Notes: generated from the sequence alone by a model not told the origin. Shown: positions 9,098 to 17,880, numbered from the stretch's first letter. The stretch is DNA of 64,000 nt from Chloroflexota bacterium (GCA_022821645.1 JAJEDE010000009.1:41076-105075); one strand, 5' to 3'. Made by a program: numbers and translations.

Positions 9098-11251
9098 ATG
9101 AGCAAAGGCCCAGCGAATCATTGGAGCGACGTCCGAGCTTGGAGTGCCTACCGGATTTGGCTCGCAGTCTTGCTCACGCAGATCGTTGTGATCGCAGGGT
9201 GCAAGCCTGAGGTCACCGACGTGCCGAGGAGAGGAAGCACAGTGACAGTGACGTCGGCGTTGACGCCGGCCCCGACAGTCGCAGCGAGTAAGTCGGTCCC
9301 GTCCGTTTTCGCACGACCTGAAGACAGCCAGCCAGAAGTCGTGACGCCAAGCGTCATGTCATCGACCCCTGCAGTCACGGACGCGCCGGGGAAGCCCACC
9401 TCGGCGACGGATGCCGCCGCAACGCCTCCTCCGCCGGTCACGGCGGCTGAGTCGGAGATGATGCCGAGCCCTCAACCCACCGGGGGTGCCTGGGACGCTT
9501 TGCAAGGTGGAATCATTCACGCGGTCGACGATTCCCCATGTAATGCGCTGAATTCCAACCACCTGCCGCTGGACCAGCTGTGGTTCTGGGCGAACGCGGT
9601 GCAATGGCATCCCGACAGCTCGGCCGTGTTCTTCAGTCAGGGTCCACTGGTGTATTCGGCCTCAGTGGATGGCACGCGGGTGATGATTGTGGCCGACGCG
9701 TCAGCGACGGTGCGTACACCCTGGTCCACGTATGTCTACGGACCGATGACGTCGTTTGACATTGCGCCGCAGGGCGACCGGCTGGTGTATGCCACCTGCG
9801 CGTATGCGCACGACACTGGTCGGGCGTTGGGGAAGGAACGCGAGTATGAGTTAGCGACCACGCGTATCGGGGGCTCGGCCGGTCAGCGGCTGACCGCCAA
9901 CGGCCGCTTTGACAATTACCCGTCGTGGTCACCGGACGGGAGGCGAATCGCGTTCGTGGCCGGACGCAGTACCAGCTACAACGAGTTAGATCAGGCGACC
10001 CTTCGGGTTATCCGAGCGGACGGCTCGGACCGGCAAATCATCAGCATTGACGAGTATGGCGTCGGTTTTCATCCGCCGCAGTGGTCGCCGGACGGGACCC
10101 GGCTGGCGGTGGTTGGTGGACGTCACGGCTTTCGACGGGACCACGCCGTCTTCGTCGGAAGCGCCGATGGATCGGACATGCAGCGTCTCGGGGGCGCGGC
10201 CAGCGGACCGTCCTGGTCGCCTGACGGCACGCGGCTGGCCTTTGTGGGTCCCGAGACGTTTCAAGGCGACGAGCGCGTGCTGTTCACGATGGCGGCGGAT
10301 GGGACGGACGTGCAGCGAGTTCCGCTACCGGCCGGCTGGCAGCCCCACTATGCGGGCACACACGGGGTTCTCGTGAGTTTGAACTGGATCCCGACGCTTG
10401 CATGGTCGCCGGCGGGCGATCACCTGCTGTATACGTGCGGCCATCAGGTCTGCGTGGTGACGTTGGACGGCACACCGGTGGGCCGGTCGCCGATCGAGCT
10501 GGACCGCGGCAGTGTGGCGGCGTGGTCGCCGGACGGCAGCCGGATCGCTGTCGCGGCGGGTTCGTATTGGATCGATTTCCTGGTCGAATGGGCTGACCCC
10601 GTTGATGAGTTGCTGTACACGATGGCGCCGGACGGCAGCGATGTACGGCTGCTGGCGAAGTATGACGCCGAGGGCCAGTTGCGCGCGGTGGTGCGGGAGC
10701 CGGATCGCGGCGACGTGGATGTGGCGGGATGCGGCGCCGGCATGGCGGTGCCGGACGCGGCGGCCAACCCCGGCCTGGTGCGGGATTGCGAGACATTGCT
10801 GCGGGTCCAGGCGGCCTGGCAGCACTCGCTCAACTGGGACACCGATCGGTCGCTCGGCGAGTGGGACGGGATTGTGCTTGGCGGATCGCCGCCGCGCGTG
10901 CACGAGTTGCGATTGGCTGCGTGGAGCGAGCCTCGCAACTCGTGGAAGAGGCTCGGTCTGTGGGGCACGGTTCCGCCGGAACTGGGCGCCCTGGATCAGC
11001 TGCGGGTCTTGAATCTGCGAGGCAACACGCTGACCGGCAACATTCCGCCACAGTTGGGCCAGCTGACGCGGCTGGTCAAACTTGACCTGTCCGACAACTA
11101 CTTGGGCGGCAAGGTTCCGCCCGAGTTGGGTGCCCTCGCCGGGCTTAGAGCGCTGGCGCTCGCCAATTTCCTGACGGGCTGTGTTCCGCCGGAGTTGCCG
11201 GTGGTGGACCGCGAGGAGCTTGAGTTGCCGGACTGTGAGGCGGGAGCGTGA
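9098..11251 (+). CDS. lipoprotein with a PD40 (TolB-like) beta-propeller and C-terminal LRRs
   Basis: From the ATG at 9098 the protein is 717 residues; an in-frame TTG at 9083 would overlap the preceding remnant's stop and adds only five residues. It has a signal peptide with lipobox VIAGC, a long Thr/Pro/Ala linker (about residues 30-130), then a propeller marked by five PD40 motifs (WSPDGRR, WSPDGTR twice, WSPAGDH, WSPDGSR). After NPGLVRDCETLL comes a three-repeat LRR block (TGNIPPQLG type) closed by two cysteines. It should be anchored outside the membrane and act in binding. The NPGLVRDC-to-LRR junction is a module I associate with Chloroflexota surface proteins, which is recollection and not a search. 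Confidence 0.85.
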   Translation: MSKGPANHWSDVRAWSAYRIWLAVLLTQIVVIAGCKPEVTDVPRRGSTVTVTSALTPAPTVAASKSVPSVFARPEDSQPEVVTPSVMSSTPAVTDAPGKPTSATDAAATPPPPVTAAESEMMPSPQPTGGAWDALQGGIIHAVDDSPCNALNSNHLPLDQLWFWANAVQWHPDSSAVFFSQGPLVYSASVDGTRVMIVADASATVRTPWSTYVYGPMTSFDIAPQGDRLVYATCAYAHDTGRALGKEREYELATTRIGGSAGQRLTANGRFDNYPSWSPDGRRIAFVAGRSTSYNELDQATLRVIRADGSDRQIISIDEYGVGFHPPQWSPDGTRLAVVGGRHGFRRDHAVFVGSADGSDMQRLGGAASGPSWSPDGTRLAFVGPETFQGDERVLFTMAADGTDVQRVPLPAGWQPHYAGTHGVLVSLNWIPTLAWSPAGDHLLYTCGHQVCVVTLDGTPVGRSPIELDRGSVAAWSPDGSRIAVAAGSYWIDFLVEWADPVDELLYTMAPDGSDVRLLAKYDAEGQLRAVVREPDRGDVDVAGCGAGMAVPDAAANPGLVRDCETLLRVQAAWQHSLNWDTDRSLGEWDGIVLGGSPPRVHELRLAAWSEPRNSWKRLGLWGTVPPELGALDQLRVLNLRGNTLTGNIPPQLGQLTRLVKLDLSDNYLGGKVPPELGALAGLRALALANFLTGCVPPELPVVDREELELPDCEAGA

Positions 11252-11351
11252 GGCAGAAACCGCGGGGAGTCCCGCGACGACGGCCACTCCAGCCACTCGC
11301 CCACCACCCACGACCTGAACGGATAGTGGTGCAGCGGCGGCGACTGACGCG

Positions 11352-11674
11352 CACGCCATCAGGCGGGTCACCAGCGCGGGCGGCCTGCAGACCTATTACC
11401 GCGACACCTCAGGGCCTACGCCGACATCGCGCCCGGCGACGGCACAACCACCACCTTAACGCCGGCCCAGCCACGGCCGGCCCCCACCTGCACCAGCGGC
11501 ACGGTGCTCCCCAACCCCGCCGCCACCCGCGTCACCGGCCTCAGCCTGCCCGGCCAGTCCCTGAGCGGGAGGATCCCGGTGGGGCTCGGCCGGTTGTTCG
11601 GGCTGACGACGCTGAACCTGAAGACCAACAGCATGACGGGCAACATTCCAGCCGAACCGGGATGGCGCTGTTAG
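11352..11674 (+). pseudogene. remnant of an LRR surface-protein gene
   Basis: A short stretch reads RVTSAGGLQTYYRDTSG in one frame, then after a shift near 11405 YADIAPGDGTTTTLTP. That frame continues as TCTSGTVLPNPAATRV and an LRR stretch (LSLPGQSLSGRIPVGLGRL, then LNLKTNSMTGNIP) before stopping at 11672-11674. Only about one and a half repeats survive, no start or signal peptide is present, and a frameshift is needed. It resembles the LRR module of the preceding gene, so it may be a degraded tail left by duplication or recombination. Confidence 0.6.
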
Positions 11675-11700
11675 GTAGGGGCTGGGACCCAGTGAGCCGG

Positions 11701-12330
11701 CTACCAGGCAGGCGGCTTGGTGATCAGGCCGTGGGTGTCGGTGAGGGTGGCGGGTAGCTGGTTGGTGCGGAGGTGGCTTTTCCAGAGGCGACGCACGTAG
11801 GTGGCGGATTGGACCAGGTCGTTGTGGGTGCTGGTGCTGGGGTCGGGATTGACGACCACGACGCGGAGTCCGAGGTCGCGGCTGGCGTAGCGAATGGGGG
11901 CGGCGAGGTCGGAGTCATTGGAGACGACGACGGCCTGCTGGTAGTCGCCGGTGAAGCCGTCGACGAGGAGGCGGGTGGCGAGGTTGACGTCGGATCCCTT
12001 CTCTTCGGTGTCTCGGATGCGGACGTAGGGGGGATCTCCGGGCCTGGGCCTGGCCAGCGGGCGGTACTTGATGCGTTCGCGGAACTCGCCGTAGTGGATT
12101 TCGAGACCGGGCAGCGTGGCCAAGGCGCGGAGATATGCCTGCTGACGAGCTTTCTGCTGCGGGTCGTTGGCTCGTGACCGAACGATGGCCGTGAAGTAAG
12201 AGATGCGTTGAATGTTGTCGTTGGGAAAGAGCGTCTCAGCGAGTTTGCGCAGATCCAGCCACTTGAACGGCGTGTGCTTGACAGCGCGGTTGTAGAGGTT
12301 GAAGCCGTCGATGTAGAGGTTGGTCAGCAC
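11701..12330 (-). CDS. NYN-domain (LabA/DUF88-like) putative nuclease
   Basis: A 209-residue soluble protein of the PIN-like NYN family. Acidic positions expected for metal-dependent RNase activity are visible: Asp8 in YIDGFNLYN, the aspartate in KGSDVNLATRLLVDG near residue 113, and VVVSNDSDLAAPIRYA with two Asp near 138-140. The VVVVNPDP strand follows, as in other NYN proteins. Members are thought to cleave or process RNA; some belong to toxin or defence contexts. Here it stands alone, downstream of the hairpin direct repeats at 12363-12550, which lie in its upstream region. A second, different NYN gene lies at 59009-59599. Confidence 0.85.
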   Translation of the reverse strand: MLTNLYIDGFNLYNRAVKHTPFKWLDLRKLAETLFPNDNIQRISYFTAIVRSRANDPQQKARQQAYLRALATLPGLEIHYGEFRERIKYRPLARPRPGDPPYVRIRDTEEKGSDVNLATRLLVDGFTGDYQQAVVVSNDSDLAAPIRYASRDLGLRVVVVNPDPSTSTHNDLVQSATYVRRLWKSHLRTNQLPATLTDTHGLITKPPAW

Positions 12331-12362
12331 GGGGGCCCCTCAATCAGCCAGAGACCGCCCAG

Positions 12363-12426
12363 AAAGACAGAGACCGCCCGGTGGGGCGGCCTCGACCCTG
12401 CCGCCGAAGTAGCAGGGGGGGTATGC
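12363..12426. repeat. hairpin-forming direct repeat, copy 1
   Basis: Starts AAAGACAGAGACCGCCCGGT and ends with a G-run followed by TATGC. It is nearly identical to the copy about 125 bp downstream. The core GACCGCCC-GGTG-GGGCGGCC can fold into an eight-pair stem (one G-U) on the transcript. Read on the minus strand the stem is followed by TCTGTCTTT, so it looks like a weak intrinsic terminator or attenuator ahead of the NYN gene. Confidence 0.75.
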
Positions 12427-12487
12427 AGCATTTATACGCGATGGCCGGCTGGCTGTCAAGAACCAGCACGAACCATGGATGCCCGGA

Positions 12488-12550
12488 AAAGACAGAGACC
12501 GCCCGGTGGGGCGGCCTCGACCCTGCCACCTAAGCAACAGGGGGGTATGC
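12488..12550. repeat. hairpin-forming direct repeat, copy 2
   Basis: The second copy of the repeat at 12363-12426. The hairpin core is identical in both copies while the flank after CCCTGCC differs by several substitutions, so the stem appears more constrained than its surroundings. The minus-strand tail is TCTGTCTTTT, slightly richer in T than in copy 1. Confidence 0.75.
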
Positions 12551-12748
12551 GTGATTGTTGCATGATGGTCGGCGGGCTGACAAGGATCCGGGTCGAGACT
12601 GAGGCCGGTTTGCAGGCCCTCAGGCCCGACCCGCTGAGTTCGCGGTAACGAACCTGCGGGGCGGACCTCAAACCGAAGCGCCGGGTGGACTCCAGGCAGC
12701 GGGTGCGCGCCGGGCCCGCTACGATCCGGCGGCACCGTCGATCACGCC

Positions 12749-13516
12749 CTAGCCGGCGGTACCCTCCTCGGCGAGGCCGCTCTGGCCCTTGTACATCCCA
12801 ATGCCAAGGGTCAGGAGGCAGAGGGAACCGAGGAACAGGAAGACGTTGTTTACCAGGAGGAGTCCAACAGGATCCTCTACGCCCGCAAACATGATTATGA
12901 TGAAATTGACAAGGCCGCCAAGTCCAAACAGAGCTAGCCCGTACGACGCAATCTTATATGGATTGAGGTCCTGAAAGCGGCTGATCAGACCGGCACCAAG
13001 GAAGAACGAGGCAAATGGGAATAGCGTAACGAATACCACGAGAACCGCGGACATACTTGTATGAACCAACAGAGCGGTTTCCTGAAAGGAAGCCTGTAGT
13101 TCCGAGCCGTCCGGGGCGGCGGCGGCGTTCTGCGCGAGGTAGGCGACGTAGTGTCGCATTCCCATGCCGACGACAATGCTGCTCCACTCGATGATCGAGA
13201 CAAAGATGCCAAACCTGAGAAAGGTACCGCTAAGCCCGCCCTGCCCGGTGGCGAGCGGGAAGAGGCCCAGGACGCCGAAGGACATGAGCAACATCGCGAG
13301 AATATTCAGGATGGTCATCAGGTGTGAGAGGGTTGGCGCATCGCCAATTGCGCCGACGGCGGCCGGAAAGTCGGTTTGGTCCACAGGATTAATGAGCGCA
13401 GTTCCCGGGTGAAGTAATGAAGAAATAATCACGAGAATCACACCAACGATTAGAAAAATTCCCGAGTACCTGGTTGCCACTGTCGATCCGCCCTTCGGTT
13501 TCAGCCCAGCGTCCAT
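12749..13516 (-). CDS. hypothetical polytopic membrane protein
   Basis: A 255-residue protein with about seven hydrophobic segments: YSGIFLIVGVILVIISSLL near the N-terminus, then pairs of helices around residues 65-90, 100-125, 155-180 and 190-240. The ATG at 13516 is the only methionine before the first helix. I do not recognise the family; the overall look is of small multi-helix proteins such as DUF4386-like ones, but no signature motif supports that. Its codon use is visibly less GC-rich than the metabolic genes after it, which hints at a different history. It is transcribed away from the catabolic cluster at 13733. Confidence 0.7.
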   Translation of the reverse strand: MDAGLKPKGGSTVATRYSGIFLIVGVILVIISSLLHPGTALINPVDQTDFPAAVGAIGDAPTLSHLMTILNILAMLLMSFGVLGLFPLATGQGGLSGTFLRFGIFVSIIEWSSIVVGMGMRHYVAYLAQNAAAAPDGSELQASFQETALLVHTSMSAVLVVFVTLFPFASFFLGAGLISRFQDLNPYKIASYGLALFGLGGLVNFIIIMFAGVEDPVGLLLVNNVFLFLGSLCLLTLGIGMYKGQSGLAEEGTAG

Positions 13517-13732
13517 AGGCCCGCTTGACGCCTGCCGGTGAGCCTAGCACCCGCGCCAGCCGGCAACAACCGTCGTCAACGCACCCAAGTTTCCTTCGGA
13601 GTCAACAAATAGTCCACGTAGGGAAGGTAGATACAAAGGTCGAACTACTCGGACGGACCAGGGCGAGTCGTATTCGAGGCGCGGTCAAGCGTAGACTCGG
13701 GGTGAGGCGCGCTCACGCGGGGGGTGGCAGCG

Positions 13733-14869
13733 ATGGCTGAGCCGAGGATTGCGGTGGTGGGGTGCGGGGGCATGGGCCACAACCACACGCGGGCGGCAGT
13801 GCAGGAGTTGGGCGCGCGAGTGGTGGGCGGCTGCGATATCAGCCCGGAGGCCCGTGAACGTTTCCGACTGGCCTGGGGGACGGCTGACGTCTACGAAGCC
13901 TGGGACGAGTTGTATGAGAAGACGCGGCCGGACGTGGTGTTCGTGACGACGCACGGATCGTTCCACGCGCCGGCCACGATCGCCGCGGCAGGCGCAGGTT
14001 GCCATGTGTTCTGCGAGAAGCCGATGGCGCTGTCGCTGGCCGAGTGCGACGCGATGGTCGAGGCCTGTGACCGCAACGGGGTGAAGCTGGCGATCAATCA
14101 CATCAAGCGGGCCAGCGGGTACAACCGGCTGGTGCGGCACTTGATCGCGTCGGGCGACATCGGCGAGGTGTTCGCGATCCAGGCCTATAACAAGGGGGCG
14201 CGTCCGTCGGCCACCGAGATGACGGAGATGGGCACGCACATCGCGGACTGGGCGCGGGTGTTCGCGCCGGACGTGCAGTGGGCGCACGGGCACGTGACGG
14301 TGGGCGGGCGCGAGGCCACGGCGGCGGACATTACGCCCAGCACCGAGATTCACGGTAAGCACGTGGACAGCGGCACGGTGATGGGCGAGCGGATGTTCGC
14401 GACGTACGGGGCGGCGGGCGGTATCAACATCAGCATCAACTTCTGGATGGAAGCCGACAACGACGACCGCTCGTACGGGCTGGACATCTTCGGCACGCAG
14501 GGCCGCTACGCGCTGCGGCAGAGCGTGGACACGCGGCTGTTCCGGCATTACGGCTCGCACATGTCGCCGGTGTACAACCACCAGTGGGAGCATGTGCCGA
14601 TGCCTTCGGAAGACGCGCCGACCGGTTACCCGCTAACCAAGGCGGAGTCGCGCGACCGGCTGCAGGGGATCATGTTCCGGGACCTGTGGGAGGCGATCCA
14701 GGAGGATCGGGATCCCGAGTCGAGCGGGCGTGAAGGCCGGGCGGCGATGGAGATGATGCACGCGGCGTGGGAGTCGCACCGGAGGCGGGCGCGGGTGGAT
14801 CTGCCGATGAGTGTTCGTGAGAACCCGCTGGACGTTTGGGCGGCGGACGCGGCGCGGGGCGCCGGGTAG
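13733..14869 (+). CDS. Gfo/Idh/MocA-family NAD(P)-dependent oxidoreductase
   Basis: A 378-residue cytoplasmic dehydrogenase acting on sugars, inositols or related polyols. The N-terminal Rossmann loop reads VVGCGGMGHNHTRA, and the family's EKP motif is present as CEKPMALSLAECD; the C-terminal alpha/beta substrate domain follows. The ATG at 13733 is preferred over an in-frame GTG nine bases upstream because a G-rich ribosome-binding site (GGGGGTGG) is well spaced from it. It starts a co-directional run with two amidohydrolases, an aminotransferase, a second Gfo/Idh protein and an SMP-30 lactonase, which points to oxidation of an uncommon sugar or cyclitol. The substrate cannot be read from sequence. 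Confidence 0.88.
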   Translation: MAEPRIAVVGCGGMGHNHTRAAVQELGARVVGGCDISPEARERFRLAWGTADVYEAWDELYEKTRPDVVFVTTHGSFHAPATIAAAGAGCHVFCEKPMALSLAECDAMVEACDRNGVKLAINHIKRASGYNRLVRHLIASGDIGEVFAIQAYNKGARPSATEMTEMGTHIADWARVFAPDVQWAHGHVTVGGREATAADITPSTEIHGKHVDSGTVMGERMFATYGAAGGINISINFWMEADNDDRSYGLDIFGTQGRYALRQSVDTRLFRHYGSHMSPVYNHQWEHVPMPSEDAPTGYPLTKAESRDRLQGIMFRDLWEAIQEDRDPESSGREGRAAMEMMHAAWESHRRRARVDLPMSVRENPLDVWAADAARGAG

Positions 14870-14881
14870 GAGTTGCCGGCC

Positions 14882-15676
14882 ATGACATCGGCGGTTGACC
14901 TGGACTTTCGGCCGGAGGTGGCGGCGTTTGATGCGAATGCGGCGCTGGGGCGGCGGCATGACCGGCGGGTGGCGGTGGACGACGCGGCGGGGCTGCTGGC
15001 GGAGATGGACCGGGCCGGGGTGGAGCGGGCGCTGGTGTATGCGCCGCACGCGGCGGCGTTCGACTCGGCGGAGGGCAACGCGGGGCTGCTGGAGGCGATA
15101 GGCGAGGAGTCGCGGCTGGTTCCGCAGTTCGTTTGCAATCCGACATTCGACGACCTGGAGGCGACCAAAGCGCAGATCGAGGCGGCGGGCGTGCGGGCGG
15201 TGCGGATGGTGCCGACGCTGCACCACTATCCGTTCAGATCATGGGTGGTGGGGGAGTGGCTGGAGTGGCTGTCGACGCGCGGGATCCCGCTGTGGCTGCC
15301 GGCCAGCTATGAGGCGAACTGGCACGACGGCGGCGACCTGGACCCGCACGCGGTTCACGAGACGGCGCGCGAGTTTCCCGACCTGACCGTGGTGCTGTGC
15401 GAGGTGCACTATGTGCAGGCTTCGTGGGCGCCGCCGCTGTTGCGGAGCCTGCCGAACCTGTCGATCGAGGTTTCGAGGTACGTGATCGTGGACGGGATTG
15501 CGCGGCTGCTGGAGATCGTGGGGCCGGGGCGGGTGCTGTTCGGGTCGCGGTTTCCGGAGCAGGCCATCGCGCCGCAGCTGTATCACCTGCACCGGCTGGG
15601 GCTGAACGAGGTGGACCTGCGGGCAGTCTGCGGGGGCAACCTTGAACGTCTGCTGGGGATGTCGTCGAATGGATAG
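14882..15676 (+). CDS. amidohydrolase-2 family protein with degenerate metal site
   Basis: A 264-residue TIM-barrel protein of the Amidohydrolase_2 family. An AGGAG site sits nine bases before the ATG at 14882. Compared with the next gene, the metal-binding residues look eroded: the first strand reads FDANAALG where HxH is expected, and the last barrel Asp is replaced in FGSRFPEQ (FGSDFP is usual). One His remains in VLCEVHYV. It may be a non-catalytic or differently metallated member, perhaps paired with its intact neighbour, whose ATG overlaps its 3' end by 8 bp. Confidence 0.75.
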   Translation: MTSAVDLDFRPEVAAFDANAALGRRHDRRVAVDDAAGLLAEMDRAGVERALVYAPHAAAFDSAEGNAGLLEAIGEESRLVPQFVCNPTFDDLEATKAQIEAAGVRAVRMVPTLHHYPFRSWVVGEWLEWLSTRGIPLWLPASYEANWHDGGDLDPHAVHETAREFPDLTVVLCEVHYVQASWAPPLLRSLPNLSIEVSRYVIVDGIARLLEIVGPGRVLFGSRFPEQAIAPQLYHLHRLGLNEVDLRAVCGGNLERLLGMSSNG

Positions 15677-16424
15677 CCCGGTCATCGACTTTCATAGCCA
15701 CGCCGGAAGCTGGGGGCGCTATGGGGTGGACGCCGACTGCGACCTGTACCTGAAGGTGATGGATGCGGCGGGGGTGGACCGGACCTGTATCAACTGCATC
15801 TGGTTCGGCGATGCCCGTCGCGGCAACGACCTGGTGATGGAGTACGTGAAACGGGCGCCGGACCGGTTTATCGGCGTGGCGTTTGCGACGCCGCACTATC
15901 CCGAGGAGGCGGTGCGGGAACTGGAGCGGGCAGTGCATGGGCTGGGCATGGCGTACGTGAAGATTTATCCGGACTATTTCGGGCTTCCGAACGACGACCC
16001 GGCGTACTTTCCGATCTACGAGTGGGTGGACGAGCAGGAGATGGCCGTGATGTGTCACGCGACCTATCCGTTCGATCCGCCAGGGACGACGATTGAGGGG
16101 CGGTTCACGGCGCTGACCGAGCGCTTTCCCAACGTGCGCTGGGTGATGGCGCACACGGCGGGGACGCTGGACGCGGACGCCGCGGAGACGGCGCGGACGC
16201 TGCCGAACGTCTACATGGAGACCTGTAGCTCGCGTACGACGCTGGGGGCCACCGAGTTCAACGTGGAGCGCGCGGGCGAAGACAAGGTGCTGTACGGCTC
16301 GGACATGGCGCTGATGGACGCGCGGCAGCAGATTGCGAAGGTCGTGACGGCGGACATTCCGCGGCGGGCCAAGGAGAAGATCCTGGGGTTGAATGCGATG
16401 CGGCTGTTGAAGCTGGAGGGTTGA
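15669..16424 (+). CDS. amidohydrolase-2 family metal-dependent hydrolase
   Basis: A 251-residue TIM-barrel hydrolase with a complete set of metal ligands: HxH in VIDFHSHAGSWG, a mid-barrel His in VMCHATYPF, another in VMAHTAGT and the final Asp in LYGSDMAL. Relatives decarboxylate or hydrolyse aromatic acids, lactones and amides. An upstream in-frame start at 15642 exists but would give a non-family N-terminus; the ATG at 15669 overlaps the previous gene's end and puts the metal motif where the family has it. It is probably translated together with the degenerate paralogue before it and may work on the same substrate. Confidence 0.87.
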   Translation: MDSPVIDFHSHAGSWGRYGVDADCDLYLKVMDAAGVDRTCINCIWFGDARRGNDLVMEYVKRAPDRFIGVAFATPHYPEEAVRELERAVHGLGMAYVKIYPDYFGLPNDDPAYFPIYEWVDEQEMAVMCHATYPFDPPGTTIEGRFTALTERFPNVRWVMAHTAGTLDADAAETARTLPNVYMETCSSRTTLGATEFNVERAGEDKVLYGSDMALMDARQQIAKVVTADIPRRAKEKILGLNAMRLLKLEG

Positions 16425-16478
16425 GCCGGGGCTTGCTTAGAGAGACCTTGCATAACCCTGGAGTGGTTGCCCGGAAGA

Positions 16479-16513
16479 CCCCTCACCCCAACCCTCTCCC
16501 CAAGGGAGAGGGA
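16479..16513. repeat. CCCTCACCCCAACCCTCTCC-type intergenic repeat
   Basis: The sequence ACCCCTCACCCCAACCCTCT continues into CCCCAAGGGAGAGGGA, forming a stem CCCTCTCCC / GGGAGAGGG with a very short loop. Very similar elements are scattered through intergenic spaces of many unrelated bacterial genomes. It lies between the amidohydrolase pair and the aminotransferase gene, in the only sizeable gap of this run. Confidence 0.6.
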
Positions 16514-16578
16514 GCAAGAGTGGCTGCAGCATTGAGGAGGCGTGGTGTGGTGCAGACGTCTCCAAGAGGAGGAGTGGC

Positions 16579-17829
16579 ATGAACGAGCGGGCGGCGGCGC
16601 AGACGGGGGACAGGGCGGCGATGCTGGACCTGGGGGCGACTCACGACTTCGGGGATGACGACATAGCGGCGGTGGCGGAGGTGCTGCGGTCGGGTCACGT
16701 GGGGCTGGGGCCGAAGGTGGTGGAGTTCGAAGAGGCGTTCTCGGCGCGGCACGGGGCGAAGCACGCGGTCACGGCCAGCTCCGGCACGGCGGCCATGCAC
16801 GTGTGCATCGGGGCGCTGAACCCGGAGCCGGGCAGCGAGATCATCGTGTCGCCGTGGACCGCGGGCGGGTCGATCATCGGGGCGATCCTGCACAACTGCG
16901 TGCCGGTGTTCGCCGACGTGGACGACACCTACACGCTGGATCCGGCGGACGTGGAAGCCAAGATCACGCCGCGCACGCGGGCCATCATGGCGGTGCACCT
17001 GTTCGGCAATCCGTGCGACATGAACGCGCTGCAGGCGATTGCCGACCGGCATGGGCTGGCGCTAATCGAAGATTGCTGCCAGGCGCATTTCGCCGAGTCG
17101 CAAGGGCGGATCGTGGGAACGGTCGGCGACATCGGCGGGTTCAGTTTTGGGGGCAAGCACCTGTCGGCGGGTACGGGCGGGATGGTGCTGACGAATGACG
17201 ACGCGCTGTGGGAACGCGCCATCCTGTTCCGCGACGGTGCGCTCCCGCGCGACAACGGCCCGCTGCACGGAATGCCCTACGCCAACTACTTCCTGGCACC
17301 CAACTACAAGATGGGCGACCTGATGGCGGCGGTGCTTCGCACGCAGCTGGAGAAGGTGGACGGGTACATCGAGCAAAAAATCGCGACGGCCGAGGCGATC
17401 ATCGACGGGCTGTCGGACATGGACGAGATCACGCCGCAGCGGGTGCGGCCCGGCGACCGGCATACGTATTGGGTGCTGGGCTTCACGCTGGATACGGACA
17501 CGCTGGGGTGTTCGGCCTGGGACTTTGCCGAGGAGGTCGGCCGGGCCGGGGTGCCGCTGGGCGGGCCGTACGTGGGGTCGGGCCGCGAGGGGCCGCTGTA
17601 CCGCAACCCGTTCCTGGCAGGGCCGCACGGCTACGGTGAGAGCCGATTCCCCTTCGACTTCGAACGCGAGACGCCGATGGACTACACGCAGGTGGTGTGC
17701 CCGCGCGGCGAGGACATCATGGGACGCGGCGTGGCCTTGCAGATGACGCCGAACATCAGCGAGGCGGCGGTTGAGACCATCGTTTCGACTGTGAGGAAGA
17801 CGACGGCTGCGTTCCTGGCGCGTCGCTAG
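16579..17829 (+). CDS. DegT/DnrJ/EryC1/StrS-family PLP-dependent aminotransferase
   Basis: A 416-residue fold-type I aminotransferase of the sugar/cyclitol class. Family marks are SSGTAAMHV near residue 75, EDCCQAH in the PLP aspartate region (the usual form is EDxAQA) and the Schiff-base lysine in FSFGGKHLSAGTGG. A strong ribosome-binding site (AAGAGGAGGAGTGGC) precedes the ATG. Known members transaminate keto sugars or scyllo-inosose using Glu or Gln. Next to two Gfo/Idh dehydrogenases this resembles the dehydrogenase-aminotransferase partnership of amino-sugar or aminocyclitol pathways, but amidohydrolases and a lactonase are more typical of breakdown, so the direction of the pathway is open. 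Confidence 0.88.
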   Translation: MNERAAAQTGDRAAMLDLGATHDFGDDDIAAVAEVLRSGHVGLGPKVVEFEEAFSARHGAKHAVTASSGTAAMHVCIGALNPEPGSEIIVSPWTAGGSIIGAILHNCVPVFADVDDTYTLDPADVEAKITPRTRAIMAVHLFGNPCDMNALQAIADRHGLALIEDCCQAHFAESQGRIVGTVGDIGGFSFGGKHLSAGTGGMVLTNDDALWERAILFRDGALPRDNGPLHGMPYANYFLAPNYKMGDLMAAVLRTQLEKVDGYIEQKIATAEAIIDGLSDMDEITPQRVRPGDRHTYWVLGFTLDTDTLGCSAWDFAEEVGRAGVPLGGPYVGSGREGPLYRNPFLAGPHGYGESRFPFDFERETPMDYTQVVCPRGEDIMGRGVALQMTPNISEAAVETIVSTVRKTTAAFLARR

Positions 17830-17880
17830 GTTGGTCGTGTAGGCCGATTCGGCCCGCCCGGGTGGCCTGGAGGCAGCGAA

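Larger units (their letters stand above)
12331..12748. other. intergenic region with paired hairpin repeats
   Basis: About 420 bases with no convincing coding sequence. It is dominated by two copies of a 63-64 bp repeat, annotated separately, plus a third partial copy of its first dozen bases at about 12349-12360. Frames that cross it on the minus strand show the same peptide twice only because the DNA is repeated. The remainder, 12551-12748, shows nothing I can name. Confidence 0.5.

Noticed and set aside
12363..12550. Possible CRISPR array
   Set aside because: Only two full units, about 63 bp long, with no third regular spacing and no cas genes nearby. No other candidate array was seen in the window.
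12340..12735. Minus-strand frame with a peptide repeated twice
   Set aside because: The peptide repeat is only the translation of the DNA repeat; no start site, no domain, and the same DNA reads similarly in other frames.
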